Below the pieces are notes generated by a model, which saw only the letters and a program-made list of their open reading frames with translations, ran no database searches and had not been told where the DNA came from. A stretch of 64,000 nt of DNA from Lumnitzera littorea (taxonomy: Eukaryota; Streptophyta; Magnoliopsida; Myrtales; Combretaceae). How positions within the stretch are numbered: the stretch's first letter is position 1; every line of letters starts with the position of its first letter. The stretch covers positions 55,535,089 through 55,599,088 of the forward strand of contig JAMXBB010000002.1 in the NCBI GenBank assembly GCA_024138015.1. Reading direction: 5' to 3'. Below are positions 1-10,096 of this stretch, one piece after another. A program made the position numbers and the translations under genes.

Positions 1-560
1 TAAGTACATATACATATACATGTATATACATAGATATGTCCATACATACATATATACATACATATATATATGTATTTATACTTGTACTATACTTGTATTA
101 TACATATTTCAATACATATACATATACTTGTATATGTATTTGTACTTAAGTTTATATGTATTTTTATACACATATATTTATACGTATATTTATATTTTCT
201 TATAGTATTTTTAAGGAATTTCAATATATTACATATATACATGTATACATGCTTTCGGTTTTGTTTATATACATCTAAATATTTAATATTTACATTATGC
301 GAGTTTATGTACACATGGAAATATGCACATATAATGATGTATAGGTATATTTATATGTATATTTTCAATTTAATTTGTATATACACATATTTATACTATA
401 TGTTCTATTATAATTCATATATATATATACACTTCATATATGTACTTATTTTATACATATATAAACTATACAAAGGAGTATTCATTCAACTAAGTATGTA
501 TATGTATTAATACATATATATATCAATATGTACAATAACATGTACACATATATAACATAA
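1..560. repeat. AT-rich cryptic microsatellite
   Basis: Degenerate runs of TA, TACA and CATA units fill this stretch with no fixed period. Reading frames across it are only strings of Tyr, Ile, Met and Leu produced by the base composition, so no gene is called. Confidence 0.8.
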
Positions 561-1407
561 TTTCTAAAAGAAGTAAACTTTCATAATATAATTTGGCATA
601 TGTACAGAAATTTCCATCACAACATATTAAGTTATATGTATAATACTTCTACTAGAATAGTATACATAAATAATTAAGAAAATACCTAAAAACTAATATA
701 CTTAATACAACAAATAAAATCAAAATATAAAAGAAATACAAGAAAAAGACAATTACTTGATTTAGAAATATTCTTAATGTAGAAATCCTCCTCCCCATAT
801 GTTGGAAAAGTGGGTATTAGATGATGAAATAAAAGTTAAAACTTTGAAGAGGAAATTAGAAAATGGAAGTGGAGAAAGAGAGGGAAAAGTGGACGGTTTG
901 AAAAGAAGTAGGGGATTCTACATGTTTCTAAATTTTTCTAACAAAATGAAGAAGTTGTGAGAGGGCTCTAGATGGAAGAACAAGGAAGCAAAAATAAGAA
1001 GAAAAAAAAAAAGAAAAGGAAAGGAAAGATAAAGATCATTAAATGAAATGAAAAGGATGTGTTGACTTGGTCCACTCTTTATTTATTATATGTATTATGT
1101 ATAATTAATTTGAAAATAAAAAGGAAATAGAGAAAGAAAAATGAAGTAAGAGGAAAAATAGAGAATTAAATGTAATAAATCAATAAAACATATATTAGAA
1201 CTTTCTTACATATTTCTAACCCTATAAATAATATTTAGAATAATAAATAATATAATTATAAGGTAAATTATAAATCATGTTATTAATATTTACTATATAA
1301 TGTCTAAATAACAAATAAATGTCTAAATTGACATAATACTAACTTATCCATATAAATCCAAGGCTAATTTTAATTATAAAATAATATTATAATTTTTTTA
1401 ATCAATT
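561..1407. other. AT-rich intergenic DNA, no gene seen
   Basis: Non-coding in all frames. A purine-rich block (GAAA/GGAA runs) lies at about 840-1050. The last bases, CAATT at 1403-1407, form the left target-site copy of the retrotransposon that follows. Confidence 0.6.
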
Positions 1408-2394
1408 TGTCGAGCCTGATTTTTCATCCTCCCGATTCTTTTTATAAAATTAGATCTTCTCTAAACCAATAAATACTAAACCCTACCCATTTAATATTGA
1501 CCATCGATTAGGGTTTAAAGAAGATCATTTTTTCCAACTTGAAAAAATTAGGAGTTGCCACCCAACTGCAGTCGAGAAGAAGGGTTAAGTTATAATCAAT
1601 TAGGTGGATTGGTTATAACTTAGCTACCGGTCTATCGATTAAAAAACTAATTTGTAAAACGGCTTTTTTGAAAACCAAAGATTTAGGTCCGAAGGCTAAT
1701 TTATTAAACCCTAAATAAATACCACTTTTTAACTTTTCGAATTTAACTTCGCTTTTCAAATATACCCTTTTTAATTTTTAAAAACATCTAATTATGATAC
1801 ACGCGACTAAATTGATTAATTTACACAAATATCTAAAAAAAGAAAAAATAAAAATTTCCATATTTTAAGTCGCCCCATACTTGCGTACGGGTGCTTACGT
1901 ACCCGCTATTTGGGATCAAACGTACGTAGTTCTTTTATTAAAAAAACTTTAGTGGGTGATTTGATTTTAATATTTGAAAAAAGGTCGTATTTACATTTTT
2001 ATCCAATTCAATTTATCCAAGGAAATTTTTTTAAAAGGTCCTAATTGGTGTTTTATTTTTAGAAACTCTAAAATAATCCTAATTTGGAAAAAGGTCTATT
2101 TATTTTGATTTATTTTTGGAAAACTTAATTTTTCTATGTATGAGAACAATTTTTGTTTACTAACCTATTTATCTATTTTTATTATTATTATATTATCTTA
2201 TTTATTTTATACCTAATCTATCTATTTCTACTAAAAATAAATAAATAGACTACTTCCTTTCTTTCTTTTTTTCTCTTTTTTTTTTCTTCTCTTTCTTTTT
2301 TTTTCATTCTTTTTTCTTTTTTTTTTTTCTCATTTATAACATTTACAAATAAACAAACGAATAAATAAATAAAAAAGAAAAAAGAAAAGCCGGG

Positions 2395-2612
2395 TCAGCT
2401 CGGATTGGCTTCGATTGGCTCGAACGGCTTAGATCGACTCACTTCGGCTTAGATCGGCTCGATCGACTCACTTCGACTTAGATCGGCTCACTTTGGCTTG
2501 GATCGACTCAGTCGGCTCACTTCGACTTAGCTCGGCTCGACTCGGTCGGCTTGAGTTGGCTCACTTCGGCTTAAATCAGCTTAGAGTTAGCTTGGTCAAC
2601 TCGAGAAATTCA
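2395..2612. repeat. GC-rich minisatellite inside Element 1 3' LTR
   Basis: Imperfect tandem units built on CGGCTTAGATCGGCTCACTT-like words, with sub-repeats of about 12 and 24 bp. It stands out in base composition from the AT-rich LTR around it. The homologous array in the other LTR is at 9383-9620, with different substitutions. Confidence 0.75.
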
Positions 2613-2755
2613 ATGGTAGTGGTTTTCGTAAAAACACCGTAGGGAATGCTATCCTAGAAAGAGAGGAACTGTGCTAAAAAAAGGAAACTTTGATTTTTGT
2701 TTTTCTAAAGTGTTTCAAAGTTTTTGTTTTGTTTTGAAAATGAAGAATAGATCCC

Positions 2756-2763
2756 TATTTATA
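2756..2763 (-). promoter_or_regulatory. TATA box of Element 1 3' LTR
   Basis: Minus-strand TATAAATA in the context CCTATAAATAGG. It lies about 670 bp from the LTR start and is conserved at 9771-9778 in the other LTR. Transcription would start near 2725-2735, making the sequence before it U3. Confidence 0.6.
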
Positions 2764-3045
2764 GGTGTCATGGTCGTGTTAAGGATGGAAAAAATTAAAT
2801 GCAATATGATTTTCTTCTAATTTTAGATTGGATGAACCTGGACAATATTTGGTGCTAAATACATAGCTATACGTGTATGAATATGATGGAGTGTGTCTAA
2901 GTGTGTCGGAATGTATCTACCATACTTAGAAATGAGTTGGCAAATGATGTGGTGACGACATGGCCCGTGATATGGCAATGACGTGGCCCGTGATATGGTA
3001 ATGACATGGTGATAAAGTGAGAAAAGAAAATAAAAGATACATTTT

Positions 3046-3104
3046 GCACCTTCCATGGATTGAACCCAAGATTAAGTCCAGATGCTTATCCAGCTAAGCT
3101 ATTG
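3046..3104 (-). other. tRNA-like A-box/B-box segment in LTR U3
   Basis: On the minus strand TAGCTTAGCTGG resembles a pol III A box and GGGTTCAATCC (3057-3067) a B box of the GGTTCRANYCC type. Only about 22 bases separate them, too few for a full anticodon arm, so this is a tRNA-derived remnant and not a tRNA gene. The copy in the other LTR (10038-10096) reads TAGCTCAGCTGG, closer to a real tRNA. Confidence 0.5.
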
Positions 3105-3430
3105 ATTTTTCCTTATTTATATATGTAATTAATTGCACATATAGACCAAGTTAGCCTAAGCTAGATTCAAATCTAAGCCTAGACCCAATAGCCTCTTATT
3201 CAAAACTATTAAAATTGAAATTAAATTTATATTTTAATTAAACAACCTAAAAAATTATTATTTTCTAAATACCTTATTTTATTTTTCAAATTTCCTTTTT
3301 TTGTATTTTTTTCTAAATTTCTTCATTTTTAGGGATTTTTTTAATTTTCTATTTTTTTGAATTTTTTCTAATTTAGGACCCTATAAACTAATTTGAAAAA
3401 TAAAAAGGGAGCAAAAATTAGGTGTCTATA

Positions 3431-3448
3431 GTTGCCACTCCTTATGGT
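3431..3448 (-). other. Probable polypurine tract region of Element 1
   Basis: Minus-strand AAGGAGTGGCAAC lies directly before the 3' LTR. The same place in Element 2 reads AAAGAAAAGCAAC, more purine-rich. Position and composition fit plus-strand priming in reverse transcription; the tract is degraded. Confidence 0.45.
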
Positions 3449-3669
3449 AAAATTTGAGCAAAACTTTGCCATAAAGATAAAACAGACACTATTTTTGCCT
3501 CAAGAATAGATTTTATGTTAGGAAGCGCTACAGCTAGCTTGCTATCCTATGTCCATTCCATTGAGGATTTTGAGAAGAGAAGGGTAGCGCTCTAAGAGAT
3601 GGCCGAAAGATGAAAAGAAGAATTAAAGTTTGGTCATGCTCTTCTGAACTAACAAAGTGAAGTAAAATG

Positions 3670-4720
3670 GGCTAAGCGCTCCTTGAGCTGGCTGAGACCC
3701 TAAACTGAGTTGAGAAAACTTAGCCGTACCCTAATGAGCTGACTAACCAAGGTAGGCAAAGCGCTCCTAAAGCTAGCTAAGACCCTAAAAAGAATGAGCA
3801 ATCTTGGTCGTGCCTTGATGAGCTGACTAACTAAGGTGGGCAAAGCGCTCCTAGAGCTAGATAAGACCTTAAAAAGAATGAGCAAACTTAGTTTGGGCAA
3901 AGCGCTCCTAGAGCTAGCTAAGACCCTAAAAAGAATGAGAAAACTTGGTCGTACCCTGATGAACTGACTAACCAAGGTGGGCAAAGTGATCCTAGAGCTG
4001 GCTAAGACCCTAAAAAGAATGAGTAAACTTGGTCGTACCCTGATGAGCTGACTAACAAAGGTGGGCAAAGTGCTCCCAGAGCTGGCTAAGACCCTAAAAA
4101 GAATGAGCGAACTTGGTCGTGCCCTAATGAGCTGACTAACTAAGGCGGGCAAAGCGCTCCTAAAGCTAGCTAAGACCCTAAAATGAATGAAGAAACTTGG
4201 TCGTACCCTGATGAGCTGACTAACCAAGATAGGCAAAGCGCTCCTAGAGCTGGCTAAGACCCTAAAAAGAATGAGGAAACTTGGTCGCACCCTAATAAGC
4301 TAACTAACCAAGGGGAGCAAAGTGCTCCTAAAGTTAGCTAAGACCCTAAAAAGAATGAGCAAACTTAGTCATACCCTAATGAGCTGACTAACCAAAGTGG
4401 GCAAAGCGCTCCTAGAGCTGCCTAAGACCCTAAGAAGAATGAACGAACTTGGTCGTGTCTTGATGAGTTAACTAACCAAGGTAAGTAAAGCGCTCCTAGA
4501 GCTGGCTAAAATCCTAAAAAGAATGAGAAAATATGGTCGTGCCTTAATAAGCTGACTAACCAAGGCGGGCAAAGCGCTCCTAGAGCTGGCTAAGCACTCT
4601 TAGAGCTGGCTAAGACCCTAAAAAGAATGAGGAAACTTGGTCATACCTTGATGAGTTGACTAACCAAGGTAAGTAAAGCGCTCCTAGAGCTGGCTAAAAT
4701 CCTAAAAAGAATGATGAAAA
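3670..4720. repeat. 84-bp tandem array, about 13 units
   Basis: A GCGCTCCTAGAGCTGGCTAA-type word recurs at 3676, 3761, 3845, 3902, 3986, 4070, 4154, 4238, 4322, 4406, 4490, 4574 and 4678. Spacing is 84 bp except one short unit (57 bp) and one long unit holding an extra ~20-bp piece. Because 84 is divisible by three, the minus strand stays open for 196 codons of a 28-residue repeat over 3700-4290; this is a by-product of the array and there is no sign of a protein family. In element orientation the array lies a few hundred bp upstream of the 3' LTR, where Tat/Ogre elements are known to carry variable tandem repeats. Confidence 0.9.
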
Positions 4721-6565
4721 AATGATCAGCGCTCTAAGAGCTAGCTTATACCTTGGAAAGAAGGGACAAGCACCCTAAAGGCTTGTTGGAGCCCTAAAAG
4801 GAAGAAGAAGGGGACAACACTCTAAGAGTTGGCTTGATTCCTAAGAGGAAAAAGATGAATGAATGAGGAACTAAGGTAAGGCAAGCAACTAGTTTCAAAA
4901 GACTCTTTAATTGGGAAAGGTATTTATAGAGAGATTTGCTGAAAAACCATTTATGAACAAGGAAAAGAGTAGTGATAAGCCCCTTGATTTGAAAAAAGAG
5001 TTTGAAGGATGTTAAAAACCACAATTGGGGAAGAATGACTTAAACTAGAAAAATGATGACCTTCGAAATGAAATAGATGACATGGATTAAAAGCTTAGCT
5101 ATTCGAACTAACATGGATTTGGATAAAAGATCTTGTGACAAGCCTTTACTTTCTCTCTCTTCTTTTTTCATTTTTATTTTTACTTTTTTTTTTTAAGTTT
5201 TACCAACAGGTATAAATTCTTATCAAGGAACAATCTTATAACCACCCCTATCCTTAGTAAGCATATGGAATTTCTTAATGCCCATAACCTTAGGGCTTCT
5301 CTTAGGGCTTTTGTTATCTTAAGCCATTCCTTTCTTAATGAGAAGGTAACTCACAATTAGTTTAGTCAAAGAGGTCTTCCTTACTAACTCTCAGTCTAGA
5401 TTACACTCTCGACTTCAATTCCAAAAATTATAGTTCATTTTGTAAGTGATACTCCGTGACCAATCCATTAGGTCTTTTTTGGTTTACCCCTATGAATTTA
5501 GGATTTTGGTCCAAGGGTTTGAAAAAAGATTAATGAAAAGGCTTGTTTTAACAGAAACACTTTTGTCAATCCCAGGTGTACAAATCAAGAACCTTGGGGA
5601 AAAATTAGAAGCATGCTTGCCCCTGTTTCAAAAACAATTTTTATTAAAGATAAATTATCTTTTAAGATTTGAAGAGCTTTTACATGTATAAGGGTGGTAT
5701 TGTGAGTAGGGAGGCCTTATGTGATTTAGTATAGGTAGGAAAGGCTTTAAAGTGTCAGTATAAATATGGAAATTTATGTTTCTGGGCTTAGGAGTATGAT
5801 TTAAGGCCTTATGTCTTCTGAGGCTGTTTAGGCATCGAATCTTAGCCATTTTGATTTGGTTTAGATGTCCTTATTAGGATGTAAAACATTTCTTAGGGCT
5901 TCTTTTCCTATACTTCCAGGCCCAATTCTTTGGCTTCTTTTCTTCTTCTTCCTTTATTTTTCTTTTAATTGCTTTGCCCCATCATCTCTTACTATTCTCT
6001 CTTTTTGGCCCCAAGAGTGATTGTTTCCATTGTTGAGCTTTTTTCTTTTTTTAATGATTCAAAGCCCTGATTCCATAGATTTCAAGTGTATCGGCTTGAG
6101 GTGGTTGAAAAAGGAAATTGGCTCTTCTTCATTTCAAAGAAAAATAATTTATTAGAAATAAAAGTCGTTTTTGAATTAATGTTGCTTAAACAAGCATAAA
6201 CCAATTTTACCCTTATCTTCTAATCAATCACCCTAACCTCCAAATTGCCCTACTATGGGGTGGTTCTTAACAGGGTTTGAATTTAAAAATTCTCCAAATA
6301 GGTCCAACAGGGTGAACAATAGATGATTGTGTTTAGGATTTAGAAACAAATGCCTAACTTCACTTTAATCTATGTATCACATTCAAAGTGAACCTCCTTT
6401 AAGGAAAGAGTTCAAAGTATTCTCACTATTATGTTGCTCAACTCTCAAAGTGTTTCAAGTTGGTGTATAGGATATAGCTTGTCTCTTCTCATCCTAAACT
6501 TTTTTTTTTAAAAAGTGGGTTATCGGTTCCTTAAGGAGGAGTTTGCTTTTTTATTTGCCTAGGAT
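4721..6565. other. Element 1 internal region without recognisable coding
   Basis: Stop codons are frequent on both strands. Many blocks align by eye with Element 2 (about 21600-22900), for example the pyrimidine run near 5145-5190 and the segment 5446-5690, so this is shared element DNA. A plus-strand frame of 81 codons at 5446-5691 is partly matched in Element 2 but is antisense to the element and resembles nothing known to me. Confidence 0.6.
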
Positions 6566-6569
6566 TGGG

Positions 6570-6585
6570 TTTTGCCCCCCAGTTT
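6570..6585 (-). other. Conserved internal G-tract, candidate central polypurine tract
   Basis: Minus-strand AAACTGGGGGGCAAAA. The same word with six G recurs in Element 2 at 23017-23032 inside otherwise diverged sequence. It resembles a polypurine tract but sits mid-element. Function is inferred only. Confidence 0.4.
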
Positions 6586-6659
6586 CTTAAATCATGCCCC
6601 AATATTTGATTTTGTGTTCTAGTTCGATTCATGATTAAGCTTGGCTTTCTAAATAGATC

Positions 6660-7205
6660 AAAGGTTTTAGCTTAGCTTAGTTACTTTTAGGAGTTGAGGA
6701 CTGTGCTCAGGTCGATAGCCTTAATGGGTTGTGGCTCATGTTCAGATTAGCTGGCTGGCCTAATGGCTTATGTTTGGGTAAGCCGGTGTTTAGGTTAAAT
6801 GCTTAGCCAAGTGGCCTGTGTTTGGGTAAGTTACCTGAATGGGCCTAAGGTTGGTGTTGGCTAAGTAGCTTGTGTTTAGATTAGATGGTGATAAAGGGTT
6901 AAGTCTAGTATGGGTTGGAAGCTAAATGTTTAGGCTGGCTACTTGAGTAAGCCAAAAGGGCTCATGTTTGTTCAATGGCCCAAGGGGCTCATATTTAGGG
7001 TTGAATGGGCTAAAGGACTTATGTTTGGCTTGAATGGGCGAAAGGGCTCGTACTTGGCTTGAACGGGCTAAGGGGCTCGTATTTGGCTTCCTTAATAGGT
7101 CGAGGGACCTTGTGTGGTTTAAAAACCAAGTATTTAGGTTGGTTACTTGAATGGGCTAAAGGCTTGAGCTTGAGCTTATGCTGGTTCCTTAGGCCTATAA
7201 GCATT
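6660..7205. repeat. Irregular short tandem repeats (GAATGGGCTAAAGGGCTCGT-like)
   Basis: Imperfect copies of a 35-45 bp unit containing words such as TTGGCTTGAATGGGCTAAAGG. Element 2 has a similar region at about 23130-23480. Frames across it are artefacts of the repeat. Confidence 0.55.
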
Positions 7206-7547
7206 TATAGCAGTTAGCAACTTTTATTTTCATGTTTTTTTTTTTTTAGAAAGAGAAAGGTAAGGTCTTATTTTCAAAAAAAAAAAAATTACAAATAAGG
7301 ATGATGGTTTACAAGTCTATCGATTTTGTTTACATTTTTCTAAATGAGATCGAATGGTGGGTAAATGGAAGACTATTTACAAAGACGGAAATTTTAAAGA
7401 ATGACGAACGATGAACTAAAGAGAGCTTTATTATTTTTGAAAAAGGAAGATGAGAATACAAAAAACAAAGGTAGAGAACCTAAACTTTATTCAAGAATTT
7501 TATTCTAGGCTCCTTAGACTTGAACTAAAAAGACCCTACATTAAATC

Positions 7548-7769
7548 TCATAAATGAGCCTTAAGGTTCTCTATCATCTCATAAGCATCCCTAATAACCT
7601 GTGCCAAAAGGGACCTTAAGGCCCAGTTGTGAGCTTCAAAACACTCAAGCTTTTCTTTCGGATAAGTGATTTCATCTCTCAACACTTGCTCACGGAACCT
7701 GGAGGTGTCCAGCGGCCTATTACTCGATTGATCATTCGCTTGCTTATCTACCATCCTAGGTCTACACAT
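7548..7769 (-). CDS. Small conserved ORF of Element 1, unknown function
   Basis: 73 residues from the ATG at 7769; the frame is open six codons further back to a TTG, which follows a stop. The product is charged, with a likely helical C-terminal half running KEKLEC, EAHN, QVIRDAYEM, IENLKAHL, and no membrane segment. Element 2 carries the same frame at 23850-24119 with no length change, and the two peptides agree closely over the last ~45 residues. In the final part most base differences are at third codon positions, a few at first and none at second, the pattern of past protein constraint. It lies about 640 bases after the primer site, where Ogre-type elements carry an extra ORF1 or the gag start. 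I recognise no family. Element 1 could still make it; in Element 2 it is broken. Confidence 0.45.
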   Translation of the reverse strand: MCRPRMVDKQANDQSSNRPLDTSRFREQVLRDEITYPKEKLECFEAHNWALRSLLAQVIRDAYEMIENLKAHL

Positions 7770-8392
7770 TTTATAGACAAGGATCAATCATCAATGTAAT
7801 GATAGAAAAAATAAATAAACGTAGAAATATGCAGATGTTATGGCCATTTGGGTTAATATATTACTCCTTAAGCTACAACTCTATTGCAATTTTTAAAAAT
7901 TTGTTTGCAAAAACTCTTAAATGATCAGTAGGGCTGCAATTTCTTAAGGGTAATGTATTAACTTAAGTTTGGAGAGAAGTACATGCAAACAAGGTAGGTT
8001 CTAAAAGGTCCTTACGCTTTATAATCTCACTTGTTTTTAGAAAACACTTTCATTGGTCACATGAGCTTAAGTGGGGTGGCCTAATCGGCTCCAAACGGTG
8101 GTTGTCCCACTATGCCCAGAACTTACACAATGGCCCCCCTCTTAGGGACCTAAGAGGGTCTGGGTATGACTGCATCTACCCTGCATCTTTGATGTACAAA
8201 TGAAACCCCATGCCTTGATGTATGCTATTTACAAAATAAATATACTAATTAAAAATATATATATACACGAAGCCAACAATAAATAAACAAATCAATATAC
8301 AAAGAAATAAATAAATAAATAATGAAACCATGTAGGTAATTTGAAAAGCGATTTTAATTTCGAAATGTTTTTAAATGGTTAGCCCTCTTGAC

Positions 8393-8412
8393 GGTCCCTA
8401 GTGGAGTCACCA
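8393..8412 (-). other. Primer-binding site, tRNA-Arg(ACG)-like
   Basis: Minus strand TGGTGACTCCACTAGGGACC, three bases after the LTR end. The plant tRNA-Arg(ACG) acceptor arm with CCA, as I recall it, has the complement TGGCGACTCCACTGGGGA, giving 16 of 18 matches. A tRNA-Arg primer is reported for Ogre elements. This site fixes the element's orientation. Confidence 0.75.
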
Positions 8413-9382
8413 AGCTGTCGAGCCTGGTTTTTTACCCTCCCGATTCTTTTTATAAAATTAGGTCTTCTCTAAACCGATCAATACTAAACCCTGCCCGTTT
8501 AATATTAACCCTCGATTAGAGTTTAAAGAAGATCATTTTTTCCAACTTGAAAAAATTTGGAGTCGCCACCCAACCGCAATCGGGAAAAGGGGTTAAGTTA
8601 TAACCAATTAGGTGGATTATTTATAACTTAGCTACCGATCTATCGATTAAAAAACCAATTTGTAAAACGGCTTTTTTGAAAACCAAAGATTTAGATCCGG
8701 AGGCTAATTTATTAAACCCTAAACAGGTACCACTTTTTAACTTTCCGAATTTAACTTCACTTTTCAAATATACCCTTTTTAATTTCTAAAAACATCTAAT
8801 TATAATACACGCGACTAAATTAATTAATTTACACAAATATCTAAAACTGGCAAAAATAAAACTTTCCATATTTTAAGTCGCCCCATACTTGCGTACTCGC
8901 TATTTAAGATCAGACGTACGTAGTTCTTTTATTAAAAAAACTTTAGTGGGTGATTTGATTTTAATTTTTGAAAAAAGGTCGTATTTACGTTTTTATCCAG
9001 TTCAATTTATCCAAGGAAATTCTTTTAAAAGGTCCTAATTGGTGTTTTATTTTTGGAAACTCTAAAATAGTCCGAATTTAGAAAAAGGTCTATTTATTTT
9101 AATTTATTTTTAAAAAACTTAATTTTTCTAAGTGTGAGAACGATTTTTGTTTACTAACCTATTTATTTATTTTTATTTTTATTATATTATCTTATTTATT
9201 TTATACCTAATCTTTCTATTTCTATTAAAATAAATAAATAGACTACTTCCTTTCTTTCTTTTTTTCTCTTTTTGTTTTTTCTTCTCTTTCTTTTTTTTCG
9301 TTCTTTTTTCTTTTTTCTTTTTCCCTTTCTCATTTATAACATTTACAAATAAACAAATAAATAAATAATAAAAAAGAAAAAT

Positions 9383-9620
9383 TGGTCGACTCAGATTGGC
9401 TTCGATTGGCTCGAACGGCTCAAATCAACTTACTTTGGCTTAGATCAACTCGGTTTGCTCACTTTGACTTGGATCGGCTCACTTCAATTGGGATCGACTC
9501 GGTCGGCTCACTTCGGCTTAGATCAACTCGGTCGACTCACTTCGATTTGGCTCAGCTTGGTTGGCTTGAGTTGGCTCACTTCGACTTAGATCGGCTTAGA
9601 GTTGGCTTGGTTGACTCGAG
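9383..9620. repeat. GC-rich minisatellite inside Element 1 5' LTR
   Basis: Counterpart of 2395-2612: degenerate units of the TTCGGCTTAGATCGGCTCAC kind. It ends just before the conserved word GTTTTCGTAAAAACA. Confidence 0.75.
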
Positions 9621-9770
9621 AAATCTGATGGTGATGGTTTTCGTAAAAACATGATAGGGAATAATATCTTAGAGAGAGAGGAATCGTACTAGAAAGAGGA
9701 AATTTCGATTTTTGTTTTTCTAAAGTGTTTTGAAGTTTTTGTTGTATTTTGAAAATGAAGAGTAGACCCC

Positions 9771-9778
9771 TATTTATA
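9771..9778 (-). promoter_or_regulatory. TATA box of Element 1 5' LTR
   Basis: Minus-strand TATAAATA within CCTATAAATAGGGG, in the LTR that would drive genomic RNA. The expected start is about 30 bases downstream, near 9740-9745. Confidence 0.65.
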
Positions 9779-10037
9779 GGTATCATGGTCATGTTAAGGA
9801 TGAAAAAAATTAAATGCAATATGATTTTCTTCCAATTTTGGATTGGATGAACCAGAACAATATGTGGTGCCAAATACATAGCTGTGCGTATATGAATGTG
9901 CCAGAGTATGTCGGAGTGTGTCGGAATGTGTCTACCATACTTAGAAGTGAGTTGGCAAATGAGATGGCGACAACGTGGCCCATGATGTGGCAATGGCATG
10001 GCGATAAAGTGAGAAAAGAAAATAAAAAATACATTTT

Positions 10038-10096
10038 GCACCTTCCATGGATTGAACCCAAGATCAAGTCCAAATGCTTATCCAGCTGAGCTATTG
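10038..10096 (-). other. tRNA-like A-box/B-box segment, 5' LTR copy
   Basis: Minus strand TAGCTCAGCTGG then GGGTTCAATCC. The A-box-like word is nearer a true tRNA D-arm than the copy at 3046-3104. The shortened middle excludes a functional tRNA. Confidence 0.5.

Larger units (their letters stand above)
1408..3430 (-). repeat. Element 1 3' LTR
   Basis: Homologous along its length to 8416-10424. In element orientation it starts at 3430 with TATAGACACC; the other LTR starts TGTAGATACC, so the terminal TG has mutated to TA here. It ends at 1408 with CTCGACA. In element order it holds a tRNA-like segment, a TATA box, a GC-rich minisatellite and a polypurine tract (the plus-strand T/C run at 2248-2330), in an otherwise AT-rich background. 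Confidence 0.85.

Noticed and set aside
20..510. Overlapping open frames up to 146 codons at the left edge
   Set aside because: Tyr/Ile/Met strings from TA-rich repeats on both strands, with no protein motif.
3046..3104. A genuine tRNA gene
   Set aside because: A and B boxes are too close and no full cloverleaf can be drawn; kept only as a tRNA-like remnant.
3700..4290. 196-codon minus-strand frame
   Set aside because: It is the 84-bp array read in a frame that stays open because 84 is a multiple of three; the other elements do not keep it.
3670..4720. CRISPR array
   Set aside because: Units are contiguous tandem repeats without unique spacers, in a plant nuclear context with no cas genes.
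9382..9654. 90-codon plus-strand frame in the 5' LTR
   Set aside because: Product of the GC-rich minisatellite, antisense to the element, absent as an open frame in the other LTR.
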